The position numbers and the translations under genes are program-made. The notes below the pieces were generated by a model. The model was not told the origin of the DNA and ran no database searches. It saw only the letters and a list, made by a program, of their open reading frames with translations. Positions 7,896-16,590 of a stretch of DNA of 64,000 nucleotides are shown in pieces. Positions within the stretch are counted from its first letter, which is position 1. Every line of letters starts with the position of its first letter. The stretch is from Methanocorpusculum sp. (GTDB lineage Archaea; Halobacteriota; Methanomicrobia; Methanomicrobiales; Methanocorpusculaceae), in contig NZ_JAUSPQ010000007.1 in the NCBI RefSeq assembly GCF_030655665.1, forward strand, positions 62,001-126,000, in the 5' to 3' direction.

Positions 7896-9072
7896 TCTCC
7901 ACACACCTCTGTCCTCTGCGTTCGTTGTCGATGGTAAAACATTCAAGACCCGGAACAACGACTCTCACGACAGGTATCTGCAGAACCGGGTCGGTGAGAT
8001 CGAATACGATGACACGGTCAAGTCCGACGACCGCGAGATTTTTCACGATCAGTTCGATGTCGGTCTTGAAATCGTTCGATGCATTGTTTTGGATCTCGGC
8101 TGCGGACTGATACTCGTCGCCTTTGAACCAGTAGGCATTCATCCGTTTGACCCGGTCATACCCCATCATCTCGCGGAACTGGGCAAGGGTCGCATCCTCG
8201 CGTGCTCCGTGGATCTGGGTCGCTCTGCTCTGGGCAACCTCGGAAAGGGCTCTGATCATCGCGATCTCCGGATTGGTGTGGGTCCCCATACCTATCGTCA
8301 GAAGCCGGGAATCTTTGAGTTCGATATCATCAGAAACAGCAGCGATCGTCGGGATCCCGACATCCGAGGTGATGTCCCGGAGGGTCACTTCGACCCCGGC
8401 GGCCGTGAATTTTGCGAGCATCTCCGCGGCTTTTGGCGGGAGGTCGGTGAGTTTTGGTCCGGTATTTCTGGTCGTTTCGACGAGTGACCAGGCGTCACGC
8501 TCGATCACTTCGGTAAGTGCATAGAAGAGTGCCTCTTCCAGCGTGTTTCCGGACGCGATGCCGTTTGAACTGGTTCGAAAGAGTGTTGGATAGCTGAACG
8601 GGTTTGGGTGGATGACGGCGCAGAGCGGGACTTTGACCGATTCATTATTGGTGATGTCCCACCCTTCGACCCAGGGGATCTCGAGATTGGCATCTGTTGT
8701 ATGCGGAAGGATCAGATCCTTCGGGTCAACGGCAGTTTCTGTTTTTCGAATACTGCTGTAGGGAAGATTTGCGATGTCCCGGGGTATCGCTTCTGCCGAG
8801 TATCGCTCGATGCCTTCCATGATCCCGGCGACTCTGGCTTCGGCAGGGGTCCCGCCTTTCCCGTTGTAGACAGAGATCGCCCCGTCGGCAGCTGTCGGAC
8901 GGATGCAGGAGTATACGGGGATCCCGATCCGGTCAAGGTCGGTGATGTCGGCAACACGGGTTATGCCTGCCTCCGGAACGAACTGTTCGATCCGCTTAAG
9001 GGTATCTTCAGGTGTGCAGCTCCGTTCGGTCCAGCCGGTGTAAACTTTGGGAGACGACTGCAGTTCTATCAT
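7867..9072 (-). CDS. ycaO: YcaO-domain protein (McrA thioamidation type)
   Basis: YcaO enzymes phosphorylate a backbone amide with ATP so that a nucleophile can replace the oxygen; paired with TfuA they convert glycine to thioglycine in McrA. The 401-residue sequence shows the YcaO ATP-binding elements: GGTPAEARVAGIMEGIERYS, SNGIASGNTLEEALFYALTE with VIERDAW, and AMIRALSEVAQSRATQIHG. Length and order are those of the methanogen form. A TATA-like element lies about 27 bases before the ATG, between the gene and the palindromic element at 9144. It heads a seven-gene minus-strand run. Confidence 0.9.
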   Translation of the reverse strand: MIELQSSPKVYTGWTERSCTPEDTLKRIEQFVPEAGITRVADITDLDRIGIPVYSCIRPTAADGAISVYNGKGGTPAEARVAGIMEGIERYSAEAIPRDIANLPYSSIRKTETAVDPKDLILPHTTDANLEIPWVEGWDITNNESVKVPLCAVIHPNPFSYPTLFRTSSNGIASGNTLEEALFYALTEVIERDAWSLVETTRNTGPKLTDLPPKAAEMLAKFTAAGVEVTLRDITSDVGIPTIAAVSDDIELKDSRLLTIGMGTHTNPEIAMIRALSEVAQSRATQIHGAREDATLAQFREMMGYDRVKRMNAYWFKGDEYQSAAEIQNNASNDFKTDIELIVKNLAVVGLDRVIVFDLTDPVLQIPVVRVVVPGLECFTIDNERRGQRCVEIERRRLHRS

Positions 9073-9143
9073 TGTATGAGTATCGGCGGGGAAAGCTAAA
9101 GTATGTTGCGGGATGGAAATCCCTGCTCTCGTTTTTCTCTTAG

Positions 9144-9784
9144 AATAGGCGTTACGCGGTGTGATATTAACCGGAAAAAAAACTGAAGATCTTATGAGAT
9201 GTAATTCGATTTCGTGTACGGCATTCGTTTTGATACAAGAGAAAAACCAACCGCGAATCGGCGCGAATCCCGCAAGCCTTTGGCTTGCTCCCAGAATCGG
9301 ATTTGCTATTCCTCACTCTCACAAGTCTCTCGCAAGGCAAAGCCTTGCTCGGCTGAGGCCGCCCCTACGGGTCAGCCCCCCCTCGACTTGCTCGTCCCTT
9401 CATCGGGAACGTTCGGGCAAATCCTGTCGCCGCCCCAGCGGCTCCTATTATTGAGTTTCCTCTTGATCATATGTCGTGATTGTCAGTAAAATGGATGTTA
9501 TTCAGGTTAAGAACTACTCAATGAATCTCTTCCGCACAGGAGGCGCCGGGGCGCCGACAGGATTTGCCCGAACGTTCCCGATGAAGGGACGAGCCGTCGT
9601 GTCTTTGCCGAGCAAATCTTTGATTTGCGAGGGACACGACGAGCGAGAGTGAGGAATAGCAAATCCGATTCGCCTCGCCCGAAGGGCGGATTCGCGCCGA
9701 TTCGCGGTTGGTTTCTCTCATGTGTCCACCCCCAGTAATACCCTTACCGACGTGGATTAAGGATAACACCCCGTGAGTCCTATT
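9144..9784. mobile_element. Non-coding palindromic element, copy 2 (opposite orientation)
   Basis: A 641-bp unit with 19-bp inverted ends, aataggcgttacgcggtgt (9144-9162) and acaccccgtgagtcctatt (9766-9784), and an AG dinucleotide immediately outside both ends. Its left arm (9163-9265) matches the reverse complement of the right arm of the copy at 3823-4386, and its right arm matches that copy's left arm. The core is a long palindrome: 9246-9270 pairs with 9688-9713, 9292-9320 with 9645-9673, and 9391-9429 perfectly with 9555-9593. Small hairpins of form GCAANNN-TTT/AAA-NNNTTGC stud the arms. The core shares no sequence with copy 1 beyond the CGCGAAT repeats. It sits between the promoters of ycaO and msrAB and encodes nothing credible. 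Confidence 0.75.
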
Positions 9785-9818
9785 AGAAAAAATGGTTGAT
9801 ATTGCCTGTTTATAGAGG

Positions 9819-9826
9819 TATATATA
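9819..9826 (+). promoter_or_regulatory. TATA box of msrAB
   Basis: The run TATATATA lies 39-46 bases before the chosen start of msrAB, giving a short leader that carries the GGGGAG ribosome-binding site. It is only 35 bases outside the end of palindromic element copy 2. Confidence 0.6.
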
Positions 9827-9864
9827 CAGACGGCGGTTAATACTCAATTATTTTGGGGAGAATT

Positions 9865-10857
9865 ATGACGATGGAAAATAACCGGAAATCCAAAGAAAAT
9901 GACGAAATATCGGTGATCTATTTTGCCGGAGGATGTTTTTGGGGAATGGAAAAACTGATGCAGTCGATTCCGGGGGTGATCCGGACGACGGTCGGCTATG
10001 CGAACGGGAAATCAGACCAGGTCCCGGATTACCAGGTCGTCTCTACCGGGCGGTCAGGCTACCGCGAGACGGTGCGGGTGGAGTATGATCCGGGAAAGAT
10101 CAGTCTTGATGCCCTGCTTTTTTCGTATTTCCGGGTGATAGATCCCACCCTTGAAAACAGACAGGGAAACGACCGGGGCACGCAGTATCAGACCGGCATC
10201 TACTATGTCGATGACTCGTCGAAAGAGACGGTCATGCGGATCGCAGAGATCGAACGGGAGAGGCATCCGGCGTTCAAAGTGGAGATCGGTCCGCTGACTT
10301 CCTTTTATGATGCAGAAGAGTATCATCAGAAGTATCTGGATAAAAATCCCGGAGGGTACTGTCATATAGGTGCGAACGAGTTTAAGGAGGCGACCGAAAT
10401 GATCGTCGATCCGGGAAAATATCAGCGTCCGAAAAAGGAGAAGATCGCTGAGATCTTAGACAAGACCGCGTTTTCCGTGACGCAGAAAGGCGATACGGAA
10501 CCGGCGTTTCAGAATGCGTTCTGGGACCGGCACGAGAAAGGGATCTATGTGGATGTCGTGACCGGCGAACCGCTGTTCACCTCATCCGACAAGTATCAGA
10601 GCTCCTGCGGCTGGCCGGCATTTTCGAAAAGTATCGATGATAACACGATCATCCCCCTGGAAGACAACTCGTTTGGGATGAAGCGGACCGAAGTGAAGAG
10701 CAGGTCCGGGAATTCCCATCTCGGGCATGTTTTTTCCGGGGACCGTGAATCACCGAGCGGCACGCGGTATTGTATTAACAGTGCATCTTTACGGTTCATC
10801 CCGTATGCTGAGATGGAAAAGGAGGGATACGGGTACCTGAAGAGCAAGGTCAACTGA
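9865..10857 (+). CDS. msrAB: Fused peptide methionine sulfoxide reductase MsrA-MsrB
   Basis: This 330-residue bifunctional enzyme repairs both S- and R-methionine sulfoxide. The MsrA domain (about residues 15-170) carries the catalytic motif GGCFWG. The MsrB domain (about 185-325) has SSCGWPAFSKSI, HLGHVFSGD and the catalytic cysteine in RYCINSASLRF. The usual MsrB zinc-binding CxxC pairs are absent, so it is of the zinc-free type. GGGGAG at 9854-9859 supports ATG 9865; ATG 9871 is also possible and TTG 9853 would remove the ribosome-binding site. Such fusions are common in bacteria, so horizontal origin is plausible. Confidence 0.95.
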   Translation: MTMENNRKSKENDEISVIYFAGGCFWGMEKLMQSIPGVIRTTVGYANGKSDQVPDYQVVSTGRSGYRETVRVEYDPGKISLDALLFSYFRVIDPTLENRQGNDRGTQYQTGIYYVDDSSKETVMRIAEIERERHPAFKVEIGPLTSFYDAEEYHQKYLDKNPGGYCHIGANEFKEATEMIVDPGKYQRPKKEKIAEILDKTAFSVTQKGDTEPAFQNAFWDRHEKGIYVDVVTGEPLFTSSDKYQSSCGWPAFSKSIDDNTIIPLEDNSFGMKRTEVKSRSGNSHLGHVFSGDRESPSGTRYCINSASLRFIPYAEMEKEGYGYLKSKVN

Positions 10858-11066
10858 ATATTTCCACCGCACTACATTTTTTCGGCATTAGTGAAAATCA
10901 CATTCATCAGTTAAACAATGGGCTGAATGATGAAGATCGATTCAGTTATCGCTTGGATTAGGGGATAATTTACCGTACAATCACTATCTGATCCAAAAAG
11001 ATTAGATACTTGTGGAAGGTATTCTATAGTATCAGAACATATTCTGATTAACACGAGAGTGATTCT

Positions 11067-11996
11067 ATGAAAAAAATTTCCTATTTGTTTATTGCCCTGA
11101 TCGTACTCTTCCTCTTCGCCGGTGCTGTTTCTGCAGACACTATTGGCGGCGACAAGGGTATCGTTCAGGTTAAGTGCGATGTGAACGGAGCATCCGCCTC
11201 TCTGATCTCGATCAGCGGGGATGTCTATGAGACCAAAACCATTACCAACGGTATGGCAGAGTTCTATGTGTACACAACCGGCACCCCGGTTGATCAGGTC
11301 ATCGTCTCTGCAGACGGGTATTACACTTCGAGCGCTTCCGTATCGGTTCCTGCAGCCGGTGAGACAACTATTGTCTCAGTAACTCTTGAAGCAAAGCCGA
11401 TTGGCGGCGACCGTGGTTTCCTTCAGGTAAACACCAATATTATTGGCGCAAAAGTTGATGTTATGTCGATCTCTGGTTCAGTCGGTTACTCTGGATACAC
11501 AGACATTAACGGTAAAATCGAGTTTGCGGTCTACACGACCGGCACACCGATCAACTCTGTTGTCGTCTCAGCACCAGGCTGGGTCACCCAGACCGTTTCC
11601 GTAACTGTCCCTGAAAAAGGTCAGACCGAGACAGTCAACATTGAGATGGTTTCCACGAACCCCATTATTGGCGGCGACCAAGGCGTTATCAGCGTTACCA
11701 GCAATGTTGAAGGCGCAAAAGTTGAGCTGATCTCCATCTCTGGTTCTGTCGGTTACACAGGTACGATCTCCAACGGTAAAGCAGACATTACTGTCTACAC
11801 GACCGGAACCCCGGTCAATCAGGCACGTGTTTCCGCGACCGGATATCAGACCGCAACTATTGGGGTAACAATGCCGACAAAAGGCGAGACCCTTACCTTC
11901 AATGTTCCGCTGACTGCAACATCATCCCCGATGGGCTTTGCCTTAATCGGTCTTCTTGGCGTCATCGGTATCATTGCTTTAGTCCGCAGGGACTAA
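11067..11996 (+). CDS. Secreted, membrane-anchored protein with three repeat domains
   Basis: The 309-residue protein has a signal peptide (cleavage likely after AGAVSA, residue 23), three tandem repeats of about 85-90 residues (roughly 26-113, 114-200 and 202-285), and a C-terminal hydrophobic helix followed by RRD. Each repeat begins IGGD(K/R/Q)G, contains SISG and YTTGTPV/I, and resembles the carboxypeptidase-regulatory/PEGA beta-sandwich folds used in surface proteins. The tail SPMGFALIGLLGVIGIIAL plus RR resembles tripartite archaeal cell-surface anchoring signals. Repeats 2 and 3 are more similar to each other (SISGSVGY in both) than to repeat 1. A T-run follows the stop. A cell-surface or adhesion role is inferred. 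Confidence 0.75.
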   Translation: MKKISYLFIALIVLFLFAGAVSADTIGGDKGIVQVKCDVNGASASLISISGDVYETKTITNGMAEFYVYTTGTPVDQVIVSADGYYTSSASVSVPAAGETTIVSVTLEAKPIGGDRGFLQVNTNIIGAKVDVMSISGSVGYSGYTDINGKIEFAVYTTGTPINSVVVSAPGWVTQTVSVTVPEKGQTETVNIEMVSTNPIIGGDQGVISVTSNVEGAKVELISISGSVGYTGTISNGKADITVYTTGTPVNQARVSATGYQTATIGVTMPTKGETLTFNVPLTATSSPMGFALIGLLGVIGIIALVRRD

Positions 11997-12019
11997 TCTT
12001 ATTTTTTTCTTTTCTTCTT
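11997..12019 (+). terminator. T-rich terminator after the surface repeat protein
   Basis: A tract with 18 T residues in 23 bases begins directly after the stop codon. It fits an archaeal intrinsic terminator and separates this gene from moeA. Confidence 0.6.
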
Positions 12020-12118
12020 GACCCTATCCCCAAGAGTAATTAATCTAGTTTAATTTATTTAATTGATTTGGTTAACAAACGATGTTAAGTATCTGTCAAC
12101 ATAATATGTAAGGCAGAT

Positions 12119-13648
12119 ATGTCCAAAAAATCACATGCATTGACCTCGTATCCGGAGGCAATGGAGGCAATTTTTCACGCCAAAGATCCAAGGAGGTCAG
12201 TAACTATACCCTTGACTGAGGCTGCTGGAAAAATACTTGCAGAACCGGTATATGCCCGTTTTTCTGTACCTGAAATTGCTCTTGGAGCAGTTGACGGTTT
12301 TGCAGTTCAGAGTTGTCAAACTGCTGACGCATCGCAAAACAATCCCATATATCTGACCGAATGGAAACGATGCAACACAGGAAACCCGGTTCCAGGGGAA
12401 TTTGATGCGGTGATCCGGGTTGAGTCTTCGGTCATTGACCCGTCAGACAGGCTTGTTGTTACTGCTCCAATCGCTCAAAATAAAAATATCAGGCTTCCTG
12501 GAGAGGATGCAGTTTCCGGAGAACTGATTCTTCCTGCCGGAGCAGGTATCCGACCAATGGACATAGCAGCGCTTGGAACCTACGGTATACGTGAAGTCAC
12601 CGTCAAATCAGTGAAAATATGTATCATCCCTTCCGGCTCGGAACTCATCCCTCTTGGATCGGACCCGCTCGGCGGAGAAATCATCGATAGCAATACACCG
12701 ATGGCGGAAGCTTATCTGAAATACTTGGGAGCTGAAGCTTCCAGAACGCACATCGTTCCTGATGATTATCAGGAGATCGAAAAAGCAGTAAAAGCAGCAG
12801 TCAAAGATGCTGATATAGTTATCATCTCTGCCGGGACCTCGGCGGGTACTGAAGATTACACGGAAAAAGTCATCAAAGATCTTGGAACGCTCGTATTCCA
12901 TGGAATCGCCCTCAATCCCGGAAGACCAGCACTGTTTGGTCTGATTGACGAAAAACCGGTCTTTGGGATGCCGGGATATCCGGCAGCAGCTCAGACATTT
13001 CTCCGGGCGATAATTGCCCCACTTCTGATAAAATGGGGTATCAAACCTTTAGCTTCTGAAGAGACACTCCCCGTTAGACTCGGCAACTCATTTGAGTCCA
13101 CTGCATCAATGGAAAACTACAGTCGATTTTCCGTTGGAAAAATCGGTGATGAATATGTCGCAATTTCACAGCCGTCTTGGTCCAGTGTACAGAAAACGAC
13201 GGTCCAGTCCAATGCGTTGATCGTAAATCCCTTTGGGGCAGGTACATTCCATGCTGGTGATGTGGTCCCGGCAATCATTCGATGCAGCAGAGAAGAACTC
13301 AACTCCACCATCCTGATTGCCGGAGCATATGAGCGGATTTTTGAACATCTGAGTAATTTAGCGAAGAAACAGGGAATTACACTCAGGTATGGAGATCGTG
13401 ACCCGAATTCTGCTCTTTTCCATCTGAAAAATGCCAGCACCCATCTCAGCTGTTTTGTCGGGACAGATACCTTACCGCTAGGAGATTTTATCTCTGTACC
13501 GCTTGCGGTATCTCCAAAGGGTGAAACAATTTACCTTGTACATAGAACCGATGTTCCCGAAAACGATCTGATAAATACGCTTTTTACTCTTACTGCGCAT
13601 GATGAATTTGTAAAAGGAGCTACTGCTCTGGGGTATCATGTCATATAA
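12119..13648 (+). CDS. moeA: MoeA-family molybdopterin molybdotransferase with C-terminal extension
   Basis: MoeA inserts molybdate or tungstate into adenylated molybdopterin, needed here for formylmethanofuran and formate dehydrogenases. Residues 1-400 are MoeA: LGAVDGFAVQ, GTSAGTEDYTEKVI, and NPGRPALFG followed by PVFGMPGYPAAAQTF. Residues about 400-509 (ILIAGAYERIFEHL onward) look like a shortened periplasmic-binding/LysR-effector fold, which in many archaeal MoeA fusions is about 200 residues. Here it is roughly half, so ligand binding may be lost. A weak inverted repeat (ATGTT/AACAT) lies about 20-40 bases upstream. The stop overlaps the next gene by 11 bases. Confidence 0.85.
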   Translation: MSKKSHALTSYPEAMEAIFHAKDPRRSVTIPLTEAAGKILAEPVYARFSVPEIALGAVDGFAVQSCQTADASQNNPIYLTEWKRCNTGNPVPGEFDAVIRVESSVIDPSDRLVVTAPIAQNKNIRLPGEDAVSGELILPAGAGIRPMDIAALGTYGIREVTVKSVKICIIPSGSELIPLGSDPLGGEIIDSNTPMAEAYLKYLGAEASRTHIVPDDYQEIEKAVKAAVKDADIVIISAGTSAGTEDYTEKVIKDLGTLVFHGIALNPGRPALFGLIDEKPVFGMPGYPAAAQTFLRAIIAPLLIKWGIKPLASEETLPVRLGNSFESTASMENYSRFSVGKIGDEYVAISQPSWSSVQKTTVQSNALIVNPFGAGTFHAGDVVPAIIRCSREELNSTILIAGAYERIFEHLSNLAKKQGITLRYGDRDPNSALFHLKNASTHLSCFVGTDTLPLGDFISVPLAVSPKGETIYLVHRTDVPENDLINTLFTLTAHDEFVKGATALGYHVI

Positions 13649-14474
13649 TATACCTGATTATGTCAAGCTCTGGGATGACATGATCGAACGTTCCTCTGCA
13701 CAAAAACGAACGACCCGTGATGATTCCCTGAGTTTTTGGGATGATCCCGTAAACGTAGACAACTTTGTGCACCGACTTCAGTATAATGACCGGACCAGGA
13801 TCGAGCATCAGTTATCTTCGATGCAGATTCCCCAAGGTTCGTCAGTATTGGATATTGGATCGGGACCCGGCACCCTTGCGGTACCTCTTGCTCAGTCCGG
13901 TTGCTCGGTAACGGTTGTAGAACCCTCTCTTCTTATGGTGAATGCTATGGAGAAATACCGGACTCTGGTAGGCTCACGGCCAATCCGCGTGATCCAAAAA
14001 GAATGGGAATCCGCACAACCTGATGAGATTGGAACGCATGACTATGTGATCGCTTCTCTCTCCCTCATGATGGGAAATATTCGGGAATCGTTGCTGAAAA
14101 TGAATACTGCAGCGACCCATGCAGTACATCTCTTCTGGTTTCTGGTTCCTCCTTCGTTTTCACGTGGGAACTGCGACCTCTGGCCGCTCCTGCACGGTGA
14201 ACCTTATTGCTATGAACCAACAGCTGACATGCTCTGGAATGTATTGTTCCAGCTTGGCATTCATGCAAATCTCATCGTCGAAACAAAGAAGAGCGGATCG
14301 AATTACCACGGTATCGATGAACTCAGACTGGACTATTATACCCGGCTTCTCGCGAAAACAGATGAACAGAAGGAGATCGTGAACAAATATCTGGAGGAAC
14401 GGATGATAAAAACGGAACAGGGATGTGCCATGCCTGGAAACGCCAAGACTGCACATATCTGGTGGGAAAAATAA
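13638..14474 (+). CDS. Class I SAM-dependent methyltransferase
   Basis: The 278-residue protein has the SAM-binding motif I SVLDIGSGPGTLAVPLAQ (about residues 69-86), followed by motif II acidic strand CSVTVVEPSLLMV. The flanking helices give a Rossmann methyltransferase of unknown substrate. The start codon lies 11 bases inside moeA, so they are co-translated. That suggests, without proving, a link to molybdopterin or metal metabolism. Many archaeal moeA or molybdate-transport loci carry such a methyltransferase. Confidence 0.8.
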   Translation: MSYNIPDYVKLWDDMIERSSAQKRTTRDDSLSFWDDPVNVDNFVHRLQYNDRTRIEHQLSSMQIPQGSSVLDIGSGPGTLAVPLAQSGCSVTVVEPSLLMVNAMEKYRTLVGSRPIRVIQKEWESAQPDEIGTHDYVIASLSLMMGNIRESLLKMNTAATHAVHLFWFLVPPSFSRGNCDLWPLLHGEPYCYEPTADMLWNVLFQLGIHANLIVETKKSGSNYHGIDELRLDYYTRLLAKTDEQKEIVNKYLEERMIKTEQGCAMPGNAKTAHIWWEK

Positions 14475-14543
14475 CCATCCCACCTGTTTTTCCACTTTTT
14501 TCGAACAGCTTAATACCTTAAAGACCTATGTTGAATATACGCT

Positions 14544-15077
14544 ATGACTGATTCAACACACACGGATGATCCAGACTACTGGTTTTCCTCAGGCGAACGC
14601 GAACGTGATGCAGGGAACCTTCGTCAGGCACAGTTGTGTTTCGAGCGGGCAACGGTACTTGATCCGTACAATGCCGTGTACTGGTCTGAGTTAGGGCTCG
14701 TGATGAATGAGAATGATAAATCCGGATATGATGCTCTTCGCTGTATCCGCCATGCTCTTGAACTTGATTCGAGGTGTGCTGCGATCTGGTGTGCAAAAGG
14801 AGTTGTCCTCTTTCGTCAGGGGGATCCCGAAGCTGCGGTTGTGGCATTTCAGCGGGCAACGAATCTAAATCCTCACGAGGCCGATTACTGGATGAATCTC
14901 GGACTTGCCTATGCAGCTCTCGAAGAGTACAAACATGCCCTTCTGGCATTTGAGATCGGTATCGAAATTGTGCCGACCGATTCCAGCTTCTGGGAAAGGA
15001 AAGGAACGGTTCTTCTTGCACTTGGTGAGAAGGAGCGGGCAGAACACTGTTTAGCGAATGCCCGACGCTTTTGCTAA
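14544..15077 (+). CDS. Tetratricopeptide-repeat protein
   Basis: The 177-residue protein is built almost only of TPR units of 34 residues: for example AGNLRQAQLCFERATVLDPY, GDPEAAVVAFQRATNLNPHE, and LEEYKHALLAFEIGIEIVP, each with the typical W-LG-Y-A-F-A-P positions. About four and a half repeats are present and there is no signal peptide, so it is a cytoplasmic scaffold for protein-protein contacts. The partner is unknown. A TATA-like sequence lies about 30 bases upstream, and the convergent exopolyphosphatase gene ends 15 bases after its stop. Confidence 0.85.
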   Translation: MTDSTHTDDPDYWFSSGERERDAGNLRQAQLCFERATVLDPYNAVYWSELGLVMNENDKSGYDALRCIRHALELDSRCAAIWCAKGVVLFRQGDPEAAVVAFQRATNLNPHEADYWMNLGLAYAALEEYKHALLAFEIGIEIVPTDSSFWERKGTVLLALGEKERAEHCLANARRFC

Positions 15078-15091
15078 AGCTGCTGCCCTTC

Positions 15092-16009
15092 TTATTCCGC
15101 CTGAATCACACCGGCAGTTTCGAGTTTATGGTAAAGGTATCCATCCCGTACCCCTGATTTGCTGACAACTATTTTTTTGCTGGCATAATACTCGGCGATC
15201 GTCTGAAGAATGATCATTCCCGGAAGAAGTGTATGGATCCTTTCCGGGGCGACTTTGAGGATCAGTGAGATGGCAGCTTTTCTGTCGGTTTCTGCCAGGT
15301 CTATCATCTTTTTCAGATCCTGGGTATTGTACTCAGTCGCTGCAGGCCCCTTTTCTTTGAGTGCATTATACAGTCCGCGGCTTGCCCGCACCGTGCCGCC
15401 AACACCACAAATCATATCAGTTGGAATATTTTTGCATGAGACGATAATTTTATCGAGCTCACTGATCACTGCCTTGCCGATATTTTTCCGCTCGTCCGGA
15501 GTCGGCAGCAGATCAGCAACATTTTCAGAGTATGTATTTAAGGACCCAAGCGGTATGGACTCAGTGAACACGATCTCAGAGTTTTGGTAAAAAACGAGTT
15601 CGGTGCTGCCGCCGCCGATGTCAACCAGCAACCCGTCACGCATATCAACGGTCTGCATCGCCCCGTAATAATCAAAGACGGCCTCCTCGTTACCACTCAA
15701 AACATCGATATCGAAGCCGGTATTTTTCTTAATCTCTGCAGTAACTTCCAGAGTATTTTCTATGTTTCGAAGCGATGCCGTTGCAAAAACATAAAGACGT
15801 TCAACCCGGACATTTTCCAGAATCATCCTGAAATCGTTCAGGACGTCCACGGCTTTTCTGATGCCTTCCGGGGTGAGACGCCGTTTTTTTACGTAGCCGA
15901 CAAGACCTGCCGTATGCTTTTTACTGAGCTTCAGCTGGAGAGTGTTGTCGGTTACTTTGTAAAGTGCTAAACGTATGGTGTTGGACCCGAGATCGATAAC
16001 TCCATACAT
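15092..16009 (-). CDS. ppx: Ppx/GppA-family exopolyphosphatase
   Basis: Ppx/GppA enzymes remove terminal phosphate from polyphosphate or hydrolyse pppGpp. The 305-residue protein has the actin-like ATPase fold with the N-terminal phosphate loop GVIDLGSNTIRLALY, the second loop LLVDIGGGSTELVF, and GVGGTVRA in the C-terminal half. It lacks the extra C-terminal HD-like domains of long bacterial Ppx, as is typical for short forms. Since archaea lack (p)ppGpp signalling of the bacterial kind, polyphosphate is the likelier substrate. A TATA-like element and a GGAGG site (TGGAGG about 15 bases before the ATG) support the start. Confidence 0.88.
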   Translation of the reverse strand: MYGVIDLGSNTIRLALYKVTDNTLQLKLSKKHTAGLVGYVKKRRLTPEGIRKAVDVLNDFRMILENVRVERLYVFATASLRNIENTLEVTAEIKKNTGFDIDVLSGNEEAVFDYYGAMQTVDMRDGLLVDIGGGSTELVFYQNSEIVFTESIPLGSLNTYSENVADLLPTPDERKNIGKAVISELDKIIVSCKNIPTDMICGVGGTVRASRGLYNALKEKGPAATEYNTQDLKKMIDLAETDRKAAISLILKVAPERIHTLLPGMIILQTIAEYYASKKIVVSKSGVRDGYLYHKLETAGVIQAE

Positions 16010-16112
16010 ATATTATATTGCCTCCATTTGGACTCTCATACTCTGTGCATATCTTACACGCAGATGATTATAATAATGTCCTATAGAGAAAAAGAGGATT
16101 ATATATTTGGTA

Positions 16113-16580
16113 TCAGCAGCCGATTTCTCTGATAACGTTCACCATCTCGATTGCACCGACCGCCGCATCATAACCTTTGTTTCCGACTTTTGATCCGGCT
16201 CGTTCTATTGCCTGCTCAAGATTGTCTGTCGTTAAAACACCAAACATGACCGGGATTCCGGACTTCAGAGACACCGTAGCTATACCTTTGGTGACCTCGT
16301 TACAGACATAATCATAGTGACTGGTTGAACCGCGAATCACGGCACCCAGACAAATGACTGCATCATACTTCTTTGACTCTGCCATCTTTGCCGCGATCAG
16401 CGGGATCTCGAAGGCTCCCGGGACCCAGGCGATCTCAATGTCATTTTCCAGAACATCATGTCTCTTGAGACCGTCAAGAGCCCCTCCAACTAACTTCGAT
16501 ACGATGAACTCATTGAATCTTGCTGCAACGATGCCTACTTTGATATTTTTTGAAACCAGATTTCCTTCGTAAACTTTCAT
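16113..16580 (-). CDS. ribH: 6,7-dimethyl-8-ribityllumazine synthase
   Basis: RibH condenses 3,4-dihydroxy-2-butanone 4-phosphate with 5-amino-6-ribitylamino-uracil, the penultimate step of riboflavin synthesis. The 155-residue protein shows [55 protein letters not shown] with the catalytic His, and [20 protein letters not shown] 16580 is preceded by AAGGTGATT, a good ribosome-binding site; a GTG nine bases upstream would bury that site. It is the last gene of the ribE-ribB-ribH run, ten bases after ribB. Confidence 0.95.
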   Translation of the reverse strand: MKVYEGNLVSKNIKVGIVAARFNEFIVSKLVGGALDGLKRHDVLENDIEIAWVPGAFEIPLIAAKMAESKKYDAVICLGAVIRGSTSHYDYVCNEVTKGIATVSLKSGIPVMFGVLTTDNLEQAIERAGSKVGNKGYDAAVGAIEMVNVIREIGC

Positions 16581-16590
16581 ACTAATCACC

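Noticed and set aside
7756-8487. Long plus-strand frame antisense to ycaO
   Set aside because: It is a shadow of the ycaO/tfuA genes with no motif or ribosome-binding site.
10900-10960. Possible C/D box guide RNA (CTGAATGATGA) before the surface protein gene
   Set aside because: Only a D'/C'-like junction is visible; no flanking C and D boxes at the correct distance were found.
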